A DNA stretch of 64,000 nt from Sphingobacteriia bacterium. GTDB lineage: Bacteria; Pseudomonadota; Alphaproteobacteria; Rickettsiales; 33-17. The translations under genes were made by a program, and so were the position numbers. Numbering within the stretch: position 1 is the stretch's first letter; every line of letters starts with the position of its first letter. The notes under the pieces were generated by a model. The model was not told where the DNA came from and did no database searches. It saw only the letters and a program-made list of their open reading frames with translations. The stretch is from contig JAFKLR010000003.1 in assembly GCA_017304685.1 (NCBI GenBank), positions 620,001-684,000 of the forward strand, given 5' to 3'. Of the stretch, positions 35,873 through 44,084 are shown in pieces.

Positions 35873-36808
35873 TCATAACTTAAAATAATAAAGAGCAAAT
35901 TGTATATCTTTTATAGTTTGCTCTTTTAATTCTTTAAGCGAATCAAATAACATTTCAGGACGAATAAACTGCTCAATTTCAATTTTTACTTCTTTTTTAT
36001 ATAAATCTTCAACTGTTTTATCTAAAATATGAATTTTACACAATTCTTTGTTTAACTTTATTTGATTTATAGGAAGTCCGTAATGAATAATTGCAGGAAG
36101 TTTTTTATCTTGGCCTTTAATTTCAACTTTTCCTAAATAAATACCGTATCTTAAAGCTAAATTATCAATATTGTTTAAATTTACTGTTTTAACTTCCAAT
36201 TCATCATCAAAATTATTCTTTTCTTTAACCACTCCGCTTATAGAATAATTATTACCTAAAAGGTTATTAACTTCTTGAATCTGCCCTAAGCTCAGATATT
36301 GCCTAAGTGTTGTTGATGAACAAATTTGGTTTTTCACAGTGATTTTCTCTATCACATCCAAATAAAAGCCATAATATGTAGCCATTGTAGAAAGAAAATC
36401 TATGTTTCCTCTCCTGCCCTTACCAAATACAAAATCATAACCCACTACTAAATGTAACACTTTAAGTTTTTCAACTAGGATCTTTTGTATAAAATCTTCT
36501 GCACTAATACTTGCAAACTTATTATTAAAGCGTTGAGCAAGTATAAAACTAGGTTTAAACTCTTTAAGCTTATTTATCTTTTCACGCAAACACAAAACTC
36601 GCTTATGAGTATGTTTTCCTCTCATACAAATGTTTGGATGTGGTTCAAAAGTAATGATAATAAAGGGTAATCCTTTTTCTTCAGCAAATCTTTGTGCTTT
36701 AGATAAAACCTGTTTATGGCCATAATGTATACCGTCAAAATTTCCGATAGCAATTACGGTATCATTATTTATTAACTTAGAAACAGATTCATAATCTCTA
36801 TATAGCAT
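35873..36808 (-). CDS. ribF: RibF: FAD synthetase with a degenerate riboflavin kinase half
   Basis: Bifunctional RibF phosphorylates riboflavin to FMN and adenylates FMN to FAD. The N-terminal adenylyltransferase (residues 1 to ~185) is intact: AIGNFDGIHYGHKQVL, ITFEPHP, VVGYDFVFGKGRRGN and SSTTLRQYLSLG. The C-terminal kinase domain (~190-311) is recognisable by length and by FIRPEMLFDSLKELKEQTIKDI, but the usual G-F-P-T-A-N loop reads VKTVN (Thr and Asn kept), the N-I-G-x-R-P-T motif is lost, and the catalytic Glu of the usual E-x-H-L motif appears to be Lys (CKIHIL). Kinase activity is therefore doubtful. Last gene of terC-secF-ribF. Confidence 0.9.
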   Translation of the reverse strand: MLYRDYESVSKLINNDTVIAIGNFDGIHYGHKQVLSKAQRFAEEKGLPFIIITFEPHPNICMRGKHTHKRVLCLREKINKLKEFKPSFILAQRFNNKFASISAEDFIQKILVEKLKVLHLVVGYDFVFGKGRRGNIDFLSTMATYYGFYLDVIEKITVKNQICSSTTLRQYLSLGQIQEVNNLLGNNYSISGVVKEKNNFDDELEVKTVNLNNIDNLALRYGIYLGKVEIKGQDKKLPAIIHYGLPINQIKLNKELCKIHILDKTVEDLYKKEVKIEIEQFIRPEMLFDSLKELKEQTIKDIQFALYYFKL

Positions 36809-36814
36809 CTAATT

Positions 36815-37738
36815 CTAACTATTTACCGTTTGAGCCTTGGTAAATCTTAGATTAAGAAGTACAGGAGCAGAAATGAAAATTGAAGAATATGTACCAATTA
36901 AAATACCAAAGAACATCGCAAAACTAAAACTTTTTACAACTTCACCACCAAATAATATAAGCGATAAATTTGCAAGAAGTGTTGTAGCAACAGTTAAAGT
37001 AGTTCTCGAAAGGGTATCATTAATACTTCTATTGATAATTTCAGGAAATGGAGTTTTAAAATATTTATGTTTATTATCTCTAATACGATCATATATTACT
37101 ACTGCATCATTAACCGAATATCCGATTATTGTAAGAATTGCAGCAATTGAAGTTAAGTTAAATTCAAGACCTGTTAAACTATAAAAGCCCATAGTAGCAA
37201 TTGCATCATGAATAAGCCCTAAAATAGCACCTATGCTATATTCTAAATCAAAACGGTTCCATAAATAAATTAAAATCCCTATAAAAGCCATAATTGTTGC
37301 TATAAATCCATTTTTTATTAACTCTGAACCAACTTTTGGGCCAACATAATCAATTTTTCTAAAATCAACATTTTTATACTTTTCCAGCATCATCTGTTTA
37401 ATATCGGCAACAATTTTTTGCTGATTACCTTCTTTTTCTGTAGCTCCAACATTTATTACTACATCTTGTGGTGAAGAAGAATTGTAAATTGAAACATCTT
37501 TAACATTTAAATCACTTAAATTCTCTCTAAGGTTTCCTACGCTAAAATCTTTATCACTAATTTTCGCTTCAATTATTATTCCACCAGCGAAATCAATACC
37601 TAAATTTAAACCTTTAGTAAGCAATAACAAAATAGTAGAAATAACAATAAAGGCTGAAACAAAGTAATTAATATATCTATATTTTATAAAATTAATTTTT
37701 GTAGTATCTGGGATTAAACGTAGTGGAAATAATTGCAT
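36815..37738 (-). CDS. secF: protein translocase subunit SecF
   Basis: A 307-residue RND-type membrane protein with six predicted helices. SecF landmarks are GLNLGIDFAGGIIIEAK after the first helix, DYVGPKVGSELIKNG, a helix with IGILIYLWNRFD, and TIIGYSVNDAVVIYDRIRDN followed by RSINDTLSRTTLTVATTLLANL. SecDF uses the proton gradient to help SecYEG-driven export through the inner membrane. The usual neighbour secD is absent here. ribF starts 6 nt after its stop and terC ends 9 nt before its start, so the three probably form an operon. Confidence 0.95.
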   Translation of the reverse strand: MQLFPLRLIPDTTKINFIKYRYINYFVSAFIVISTILLLLTKGLNLGIDFAGGIIIEAKISDKDFSVGNLRENLSDLNVKDVSIYNSSSPQDVVINVGATEKEGNQQKIVADIKQMMLEKYKNVDFRKIDYVGPKVGSELIKNGFIATIMAFIGILIYLWNRFDLEYSIGAILGLIHDAIATMGFYSLTGLEFNLTSIAAILTIIGYSVNDAVVIYDRIRDNKHKYFKTPFPEIINRSINDTLSRTTLTVATTLLANLSLILFGGEVVKSFSFAMFFGILIGTYSSIFISAPVLLNLRFTKAQTVNS

Positions 37739-37747
37739 AAAATTACT

Positions 37748-38473
37748 CTAATTACTTTGTTGTGAATCAAATTTATTTACTTCTGTTATATATATTCTTA
37801 ATACTTCAAAGGTAATAGCAAAGAAAATTGCTAAATACAAGCTCGACCTTGCAATTGTAACACCAATACCATTAAAAATTAATGAAATTCCTAATAAAGT
37901 AATTGTAGCTAAAGCAAGTACTCTAAAGGATTTATATTTATAAATAAGTTTTCCAAGTTTTCTTGAAAGAAATGTCATTATTATTACTGTCACTATTATT
38001 GCAATAACAACTAAATACATATAATCAGTAACTGCAATAGCAGCCATTATTGAATCAAATGAAAGTACAAGATCAATAAATACTATTTGCAAGATCACCC
38101 CTTTAAAATCGCTTTTAACTTTAACAATTTTAGGATTATTAATAGTTTTCTTAAGGTCATAAAGCTCGCTAAAGCCTTTAATAGTTAAAAATCCACCTCC
38201 TAAAATCATTAAAATTGAGGATAGTGAAATAGGCTGATTAAAAATAATAAATAAAGGCTTAGTTAAGTTTTTTATATAAAATGCAATAAATAAGGTAATT
38301 ATCCTACAAAACATTGCTATTGTTAAACCTATATTTCTTGCTCTTTCACGATCAATTGTATTTAAATTGTGAACTGCAACAACTATAAAAACTAGGTTAT
38401 CAATACCTAAAATAATTTCTATCCCTAAAATAGTGATAAAACTTAAAAAATTTTCAATGGTAAGAATCTCCAT
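37748..38473 (-). CDS. TerC-family integral membrane protein
   Basis: A 241-residue, seven-helix TerC protein. The family motif EIILGIDNLVFIVV lies in the first helix (charged, metal-related Asp/Asn), with a second signature FIDLVLSFDSIMAAIAVTD in the second half. TerC proteins are linked to metal efflux (Mn) and metalation of exported enzymes; the substrate is not shown here. A frame to TTG 38491 exists, but the ATG at 38473 is a better start. It is the first gene of terC-secF-ribF, in keeping with reported links between TerC and Sec export. Confidence 0.88.
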   Translation of the reverse strand: MEILTIENFLSFITILGIEIILGIDNLVFIVVAVHNLNTIDRERARNIGLTIAMFCRIITLFIAFYIKNLTKPLFIIFNQPISLSSILMILGGGFLTIKGFSELYDLKKTINNPKIVKVKSDFKGVILQIVFIDLVLSFDSIMAAIAVTDYMYLVVIAIIVTVIIMTFLSRKLGKLIYKYKSFRVLALATITLLGISLIFNGIGVTIARSSLYLAIFFAITFEVLRIYITEVNKFDSQQSN

Positions 38474-38552
38474 ACTAAAATATACTACCAATAATTTTAT
38501 ATTTAGATTATATATCTTTAACGTGAGAAATTAATTTTGTCTATTGAGTTTT

Positions 38553-40721
38553 ATGGATATTGACACATCAAATTTACTTGAGAACTTAAACCCTAAGCAA
38601 CTTGAGGCTATCACTACAATTGATGGCCCTCTTCTTGTTTTAGCAGGTGCAGGAACTGGTAAAACTAAAGTTTTAACTACACGAATTGCCAATATTATTG
38701 ATAAAAGGCTAGCCTTTCCAAATCAAATTTTGGCCGTAACATTTACAAATAAAGCTGCTAATGAAATGAAACATAGAATAGCGCAATTTGTTTCTGTAGA
38801 TGGCCTTTGGATTGGAACATTTCACTCAATATGCGCAAAAATCCTTAGAATTCATGCCTCAAATATTGGCTTAAATACTGATTTTAATATTATTGATGCC
38901 GACGATCAAATTAGGCTTATTAAAAATATTATGGAGCAAATCCATGTTGACCCAAAAAAACATAATCCCAAATCAATTTTATGGATAATTAATTCATGGA
39001 AAGATGCAGCTTTAAACCCTAATGAAGTTGTACTTGATAAATATAATAGCTCAAATGCAAATCATAGAATTGCAATGCAGATTTATAAGCTATATCAAAA
39101 TAAGCTTTTTATTTCAAATTCAGTAGATTTTGGAGATTTACTTCTTTACGTTGTAAATCTTTTTAAAAATAATTCAGAAATTTTAGAACATTATCAAAGT
39201 AAATTCAAATATATCCATGTAGATGAATATCAAGATACAAATCTTGCCCAATATATTCTTATAAAAATGCTAGCTGAAAGAACCCAAAATATTTGTTGTG
39301 TTGGTGATGATGACCAATCAATTTATGGTTGGAGGGGCGCAGAAGTTGATAATATTCTTAAGTTTTCTGAATATTACCCGAAAGCAAAACTTATTAGACT
39401 TGAACAAAATTATAGATCTACACAAAACATTCTCGCAGCCGCTTCAGAAATTATTGCAAATAATAAAAACCGTTTAGGCAAAACTTTATGGTCTGAAGGC
39501 AATGTCGGTGAAAAAATATTTGTAGCAAATTTATGGAATGACCAAGAAGAAGCCGATTTTTGTAGTAAAATTAGTAAGCATTTAATATATAATGGTCACG
39601 AATATTCTCATGCCGCAGTTCTTGTTCGTGCAGGTTTCCAAACAAGGTCTTTCGAGGAAAGCTTTGTTCGCAACTCAATTCCATATAAAGTGATTGGTGG
39701 ACTTAAATTCTATGAAAGGTTAGAAATTAAGGATGCTTTGGCTTATATTCGTGTAACCATAAATAATAATGATGATTTAGCTTTTGAGAGAATTATTAAT
39801 ACACCGAAAAGAAGTATTGGAAATACTACCATTTCCCAAATTCAAAATTTTGCTCTTGTAAATAATGTCAGCCTCTTTAAAGCAAGTGAAATAATGATTA
39901 AAAATCTTATTATTACTGGTAAAACAGCTAAACAACTTGGTGATTTAATAAATTATTTTAAGAAATGGCAGCAAGAATTTGCTGAAAAAGACCATCATTT
40001 AGTAGTGGAAGATATTTTAAAGGAATCCGGCTATATTGAAATGTGGAAAAAGCAAAATTCCTTAGAAGCTCAAGGTAGACTTGATAACTTAAAAGAATTA
40101 TATCGAGCTTTGCAGGAATTTAATAGTATTAGCGAATTTTTAGAACATGTAAGCCTTGTTAATGATAATAATGCTGATATTACAGGAAATTATATTAGCA
40201 TCATGACTTTACACGCAGCGAAAGGGTTAGAATTTGAAGTAGTATTCCTTCCAGGATGGGAAGAAGGTATTTTTCCAAGTTTAAGAGAAGGTGACACTGC
40301 AAATGATCTTGAAGAAGAGCGACGCTTAGCTTATGTTGGGCTTACAAGAGCAAAACAAAAGGTATTTATTACCTTTGTGGCTAGAAGAAGAATTTATAAT
40401 TCATGGCAAGATTCTGAACCTTCAAGATTTTTACTTGAATTACCTAAGGCAATTTGCCAAAGCTTAAATTATAATTCTATTAGTAATTTTGGGCTTAACA
40501 AACCTCAATCAACTACTGAGGTAGCCTCTCCTGAAACTTCAAGTAACACTTTAAGTAACACAAATAATGTTAACAACAACACTATAAAAATTAATCAACG
40601 TGTGTCACACAGCAAATTCGGTTTTGGTAGAGTAATTGCTATAAGCGGTGATAACGTTCAGGTAGTTTTTGAAAAGAATGGCATCAAAACAATTAAGCAA
40701 GAATTTCTTAAATTTGATTAA
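38553..40721 (+). CDS. uvrD: UvrD/PcrA-type ATP-dependent DNA helicase
   Basis: A 722-residue superfamily 1 helicase: Q motif LNPKQLEAI, Walker A LAGAGTGKTKVL, TFTNKAANEMK, Walker B VDEYQDTN, GDDDQSIYGWRGA, LEQNYRST, MTLHAAKGLEFEVVFLPGWEEG and VGLTRAKQ. UvrD unwinds DNA during excision and mismatch repair and clears RNA polymerase. The C-terminal 40 residues (HSKFGFGRVI) form the Tudor-like polymerase-interacting domain of UvrD/PcrA. A TTG at 38544 could extend it by three codons; ATG 38553 is preferred. It is divergent from terC and followed by an unrelated gene. Confidence 0.95.
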   Translation: MDIDTSNLLENLNPKQLEAITTIDGPLLVLAGAGTGKTKVLTTRIANIIDKRLAFPNQILAVTFTNKAANEMKHRIAQFVSVDGLWIGTFHSICAKILRIHASNIGLNTDFNIIDADDQIRLIKNIMEQIHVDPKKHNPKSILWIINSWKDAALNPNEVVLDKYNSSNANHRIAMQIYKLYQNKLFISNSVDFGDLLLYVVNLFKNNSEILEHYQSKFKYIHVDEYQDTNLAQYILIKMLAERTQNICCVGDDDQSIYGWRGAEVDNILKFSEYYPKAKLIRLEQNYRSTQNILAAASEIIANNKNRLGKTLWSEGNVGEKIFVANLWNDQEEADFCSKISKHLIYNGHEYSHAAVLVRAGFQTRSFEESFVRNSIPYKVIGGLKFYERLEIKDALAYIRVTINNNDDLAFERIINTPKRSIGNTTISQIQNFALVNNVSLFKASEIMIKNLIITGKTAKQLGDLINYFKKWQQEFAEKDHHLVVEDILKESGYIEMWKKQNSLEAQGRLDNLKELYRALQEFNSISEFLEHVSLVNDNNADITGNYISIMTLHAAKGLEFEVVFLPGWEEGIFPSLREGDTANDLEEERRLAYVGLTRAKQKVFITFVARRRIYNSWQDSEPSRFLLELPKAICQSLNYNSISNFGLNKPQSTTEVASPETSSNTLSNTNNVNNNTIKINQRVSHSKFGFGRVIAISGDNVQVVFEKNGIKTIKQEFLKFD

Positions 40722-40819
40722 ACTTATATAAGCTTAATTTATATAATTCGATTTTAAAGCTGGTAATTATTTAAAAGCCTTTGTATAAATAGTATAAATT
40801 AAAATTATATACTATTAAT

Positions 40820-41944
40820 ATGATGCCAGTTAAGAATTGGAACGTTGATTTTGAGAGTAATATAAATGCAAAACAACAGCCTATTTACGAAAATATTGAT
40901 TTATTGAATGAAATTGCAAAAAAACTAGCCTCCTTTCAACCTATTGCAAGTTTTGATAAAATTCTAACATTAAGACAAAAATTAGCAAATTTGAATGAGG
41001 ATAGTTTTATTATCCAAGGTGGGGATTGCGCTGAACCTATATTAAACGACCCTACAACCTATGGTAGAAAAACAGAAGAATTTTTTAATGAAATTACTGA
41101 AATTCTTAAAGCTAAATATAAAAAAACTATAAAAATAGCCAGAATTGCTGGCCAATTTGCAAAACCTAGATCTCAAAAATACGAAACAATTAATGGCACT
41201 ACCTTTGAGGTTTATAAAGGAGATTTAATTAATGGATTCGAATTTAATAAAGAAGATAGAAAACCTGACCCGTTAAGAATGATTAAAGGTTATGAACATG
41301 CCAAAAAGATTTACGATTTAAACTTAGATTTTTATACTTCTCATGAAGGGCTACTTATTCCTTATGAAGCAAGCTTAATAAGACAAAAAGATAACCATTA
41401 CTACTCTTCTTCAGGAGATTTTATTTGGATTGGTAATAAAACGCGTTTTATCAATAGTTATCATATTAAATTATTTTCAAAGGTAATTAATCCAATCGGT
41501 ATTAAAATTGGACCCAGCACGACAAAAGAAGAAATTGATTTTATTGTAAATAAACTAAATCCTAATAATGAAAATAATAAATTAATATTTATCAGCAGAA
41601 TGGGTGTTAAGAACATTCACAAGAAGCTCCCTAGCCTTCTTAAATATACGCAAAAAATGAATTATAATATTATTTGGATATGCGACCCACTACATGGTAA
41701 CACTTATAAAGATGAAAACGATATTAAAAGAAGAAGCTTCAATGATATAATTAGTGAAGTAAAACTCTTTTTTAATATTTGTTCAGATAATAATATTTTA
41801 CCTTCAGGCCTTCATTTAGAAATGACCTATGAGAATGTTAGCGAATGTGTTAAGCAAAATGAACCTAATGAAGAGCCTTATTTAAGTCTTTGCGATCCAA
41901 GATTAAATAAACATCAAACGCTTGAACTTTTAAAATCTTTATAA
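40820..41944 (+). CDS. class II 3-deoxy-7-phosphoheptulonate (DAHP) synthase, compact form
   Basis: Class II (plant/Mycobacterium-type) DAHP synthase condenses phosphoenolpyruvate and erythrose-4-phosphate to start the shikimate pathway. Motifs are QGGDCAEP, KIARIAGQFAKPRS, the GDLINGFEF segment, FYTSHEGLLIPYEASL, WIGNKTRFI, NPIGIKIGPSTTKEE, ISRMGVKNI, ICDPLHGNT, SGLHLEMT and CDPRLN. The protein is 374 residues; typical homologues are about 440-470. The missing stretch lies around residue 160, where the family has ~60-70 residues between the TLNLLRA-like helix and FYTSHE. Core catalytic motifs are intact. aroC elsewhere in the window supports a shikimate role. Confidence 0.9.
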   Translation: MMPVKNWNVDFESNINAKQQPIYENIDLLNEIAKKLASFQPIASFDKILTLRQKLANLNEDSFIIQGGDCAEPILNDPTTYGRKTEEFFNEITEILKAKYKKTIKIARIAGQFAKPRSQKYETINGTTFEVYKGDLINGFEFNKEDRKPDPLRMIKGYEHAKKIYDLNLDFYTSHEGLLIPYEASLIRQKDNHYYSSSGDFIWIGNKTRFINSYHIKLFSKVINPIGIKIGPSTTKEEIDFIVNKLNPNNENNKLIFISRMGVKNIHKKLPSLLKYTQKMNYNIIWICDPLHGNTYKDENDIKRRSFNDIISEVKLFFNICSDNNILPSGLHLEMTYENVSECVKQNEPNEEPYLSLCDPRLNKHQTLELLKSL

Positions 41945-42012
41945 AAAGTAATTGATTTATTTTAGCAAATTACTTAAGTTTGATCAAAATTATAAATTAT
42001 AAGGAATTTTAA

Positions 42013-42261
42013 ATGATAAAAAATTTTGGAAATAGAAGTTTCTGCATTATTAAAAACCTTGCTAATTTTACTAAAGAATTTGTTATCGATACAAGTGATT
42101 TTATTACAGGTAAAGTCTGGGGTTTTACTAAATTAGAAGCAATAAAATTTACCTCTGCCATTAAAGCAGGATGGTACGAAGATTTAAATACTACCGATTC
42201 ACCTGAAATCTCTATTAACATTAATACAAAAATAACTGAAATTGAAACCACTTATAATTAA
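42013..42261 (+). CDS. small hypothetical protein
   Basis: An 82-residue protein of unknown family with AAGGA 6-8 nt before the ATG. It has a basic N-terminal half (IKNFGNRSFCIIKNLANFTK) and an acidic end. The opposite strand also has an open frame (42009-42251), but it lacks a ribosome site, so the plus strand is preferred. The next gene starts 6 nt later, suggesting a two-gene unit. Confidence 0.5.
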   Translation: MIKNFGNRSFCIIKNLANFTKEFVIDTSDFITGKVWGFTKLEAIKFTSAIKAGWYEDLNTTDSPEISININTKITEIETTYN

Positions 42262-42267
42262 TAATTT

Positions 42268-42552
42268 ATGAGCTTAAAAGACCTTGAAGAAGCCAATTCA
42301 AGTTTAATGGAAGAATTAGTTGAGCTCATTAAAGCACAAAATAATTATCCTAAATTGCTTGAAGAATATAGGGAAATAATAAAAGATCCCACTTTTGTTT
42401 CAAAACAAAATGAATTAGAGCCTAAATCGGATTCTTACTGGTTTCAAATTAATTATAAAGATAAAATAGTAACATTTGAATTAAAACCATCGCTAATTCC
42501 AGTTATAAACTCACCTTCTATTAATGAAAGTGATAACGAGTATTTGTTGTAA
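42268..42552 (+). CDS. small hypothetical protein
   Basis: A 94-residue, acidic, soluble protein with a helical N terminus (LKDLEEANSSLMEELVELIKAQ) and a beta-rich middle (SYWFQINYKDKIVTFELKP). No family recognised. It follows the gene at 42013 by 6 nt with no separate Shine-Dalgarno, so translation is probably coupled. Convergent with comF. Confidence 0.5.
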   Translation: MSLKDLEEANSSLMEELVELIKAQNNYPKLLEEYREIIKDPTFVSKQNELEPKSDSYWFQINYKDKIVTFELKPSLIPVINSPSINESDNEYLL

Positions 42553-42555
42553 TAA

Positions 42556-43329
42556 TTAGACATAAGCCCTTGCGATGCATAATACACTAACTGAATTTGC
42601 ACCTGCTTCAATTAAAATCTTAGCGCATTCATTAACTGTTGAACCGGTTGTTACTACATCATCAATTAAAAGAATATTTTTACCTTTTATTTTATTAGAA
42701 ATTTTTTTATTAAATACAAAAACGTCCTTAACATTTATTTGTCTTTCAGTATATTTTAAATTATTTTGGGGTACAGTATTTTTCACTCTTTTTAAAGCAT
42801 GAATAACTGGCATATTTATTAAGCGAGAAACATTCCTTGCAAGCAGATTAGATTGATTATATTTACGTTTTATAATTTTCAAATAATGTAATGGCACATA
42901 AGTCAAATAATCAAAATTTTTGAATTCGTTAGAAATCGATCTCACCATATAAGTAGAAAAGAATTTACTATAAGAGGTTTTATCAGTGTACTTAAATTTA
43001 TGAACTGCCTCTTTTAAGTAATCGCCATAATAAAAGATGGCGTGCAGTTTATTATAAACAGGAGACGACTCAATACATCTTGCACATTCTATTTCTTCCC
43101 CATAATCATATTTAAGAGGTACTGCACATCTTTTACACTTATTTTTACCAACAAACTCTATTTCCTTAAAACAATCGCTACAAATGGTAAGATGATCTAA
43201 AATTATTTTTTGGCAAAATAAACATTTAGGTGGAAAAATAATATCAATAGCTTTAGAAAATATCTTAAAATAGAATTTAAAACTATCTTTAATATGCAAA
43301 TCTTTGATCGAAAAAGCTTTATACTTCAT
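42556..43329 (-). CDS. comF: ComF-family phosphoribosyltransferase-like protein
   Basis: A 257-residue ComF protein: an N-terminal double zinc ribbon (CLFC, CSDC, CKRC and CARC pairs within residues ~36-85), then a phosphoribosyltransferase fold with YGDYLKEAVHKFKY, RKYNQSNLLA, RVKNTVPQNNL and the PRPP loop ILLIDDVVTTGSTVNECA. ComF homologues are needed for natural transformation, acting at single-strand DNA uptake. The first 27 residues precede the conserved part, and the annotated 5' end overlaps the divergent methyltransferase by 36 nt, so the true start may be further downstream. Confidence 0.9.
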   Translation of the reverse strand: MKYKAFSIKDLHIKDSFKFYFKIFSKAIDIIFPPKCLFCQKIILDHLTICSDCFKEIEFVGKNKCKRCAVPLKYDYGEEIECARCIESSPVYNKLHAIFYYGDYLKEAVHKFKYTDKTSYSKFFSTYMVRSISNEFKNFDYLTYVPLHYLKIIKRKYNQSNLLARNVSRLINMPVIHALKRVKNTVPQNNLKYTERQINVKDVFVFNKKISNKIKGKNILLIDDVVTTGSTVNECAKILIEAGANSVSVLCIARAYV

Positions 43330-44082
43330 AGAAAACGTGCTTTAAAAAACATTCAAAGCAATGATTATGATTTTTTGATTAAAATTGCAAATGAAAATAT
43401 TAAAGATAGATTAAATGATTTTGAAACAAGAGTATTTGATAACGCTTTAAATATAGGCGCTCGATATAATTACTTTCTTGATCTTATTCCCAAAAAAATT
43501 AATAAATTAATTACAACTGAGTTTGATTATATTCTAGCCAAGCAAGCAAATTTAAATTTAGTATGCGATGATGAAGCTTTGCCATTTAAAGAAAATAGCT
43601 TTGATTTAATATTTAGCGTCTTGAATGGTCATTTTATAAATGATTTACCTGGTTTTTTAAGCCAAACTAAGAAAATCCTTAAACCTAATGGGCTTTTTAT
43701 ATTTATAATTTTTGGTGGTAGAACATTAGAAGAATTAAGAGAGGTTTTTCTAAATTTTGAAATGAACCATAAATCTGGAGTATCTCCTCATATTATCCCT
43801 ATGATTGACATAAGAGATATGGCCGCCCTTATGCAAAGAGCGAACTTTTCTAAACCAATAGTTGATAATTTTTATATTGATATTGAGTATAATAATATTG
43901 TAAAACTAATGCACGATTTGAGATTTATGGGAGAAAGTAATTGCTTACTTAAAAAAGCAAATTACACTATAAATAAAAATGATCTGCCAATTTTAAATGA
44001 AATTTATCATAATTTACACGGAATTAATGGTAAGCTAAAAACCACCTTTGAAATAATAACAGCTACCGGATTTAAGGAGTAA
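43294..44082 (+). CDS. SAM-dependent methyltransferase-like protein, NDUFAF5/BioC type
   Basis: A 262-residue class I methyltransferase fold. The start MQIFDRKSFILHRKRA is conserved in NDUFAF5-like proteins (FDR...R.RA), so ATG 43294 is sound despite lacking a Shine-Dalgarno. The SAM region around ALNIGARYNYFLDLI is degraded from the usual GxGxG. Then come DEALPFKENSFDLIFSVLNGHFINDLPGFLSQTKKILKPNGLFIF and GGRTLEELR. NDUFAF5 is a complex I assembly factor; bacterial members may modify NADH dehydrogenase or take part in biotin synthesis. dnaX begins 2 nt after it. Confidence 0.8.
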   Translation: MQIFDRKSFILHRKRALKNIQSNDYDFLIKIANENIKDRLNDFETRVFDNALNIGARYNYFLDLIPKKINKLITTEFDYILAKQANLNLVCDDEALPFKENSFDLIFSVLNGHFINDLPGFLSQTKKILKPNGLFIFIIFGGRTLEELREVFLNFEMNHKSGVSPHIIPMIDIRDMAALMQRANFSKPIVDNFYIDIEYNNIVKLMHDLRFMGESNCLLKKANYTINKNDLPILNEIYHNLHGINGKLKTTFEIITATGFKE

Positions 44083-44084
44083 TA

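Noticed and set aside
35587..35898. Minus-strand open frame overlapping the 3' end of the gene at 34606
   Set aside because: Very Phe/Ser/Leu-rich translation typical of the antisense of a Lys/Glu-rich gene; it overlaps ribF and has no ribosome site.
42009..42251. Open frame on the minus strand opposite the 82-residue gene
   Set aside because: No ribosome site, and the plus-strand frame has AAGGA at good spacing and fits the next gene; treated as a shadow.
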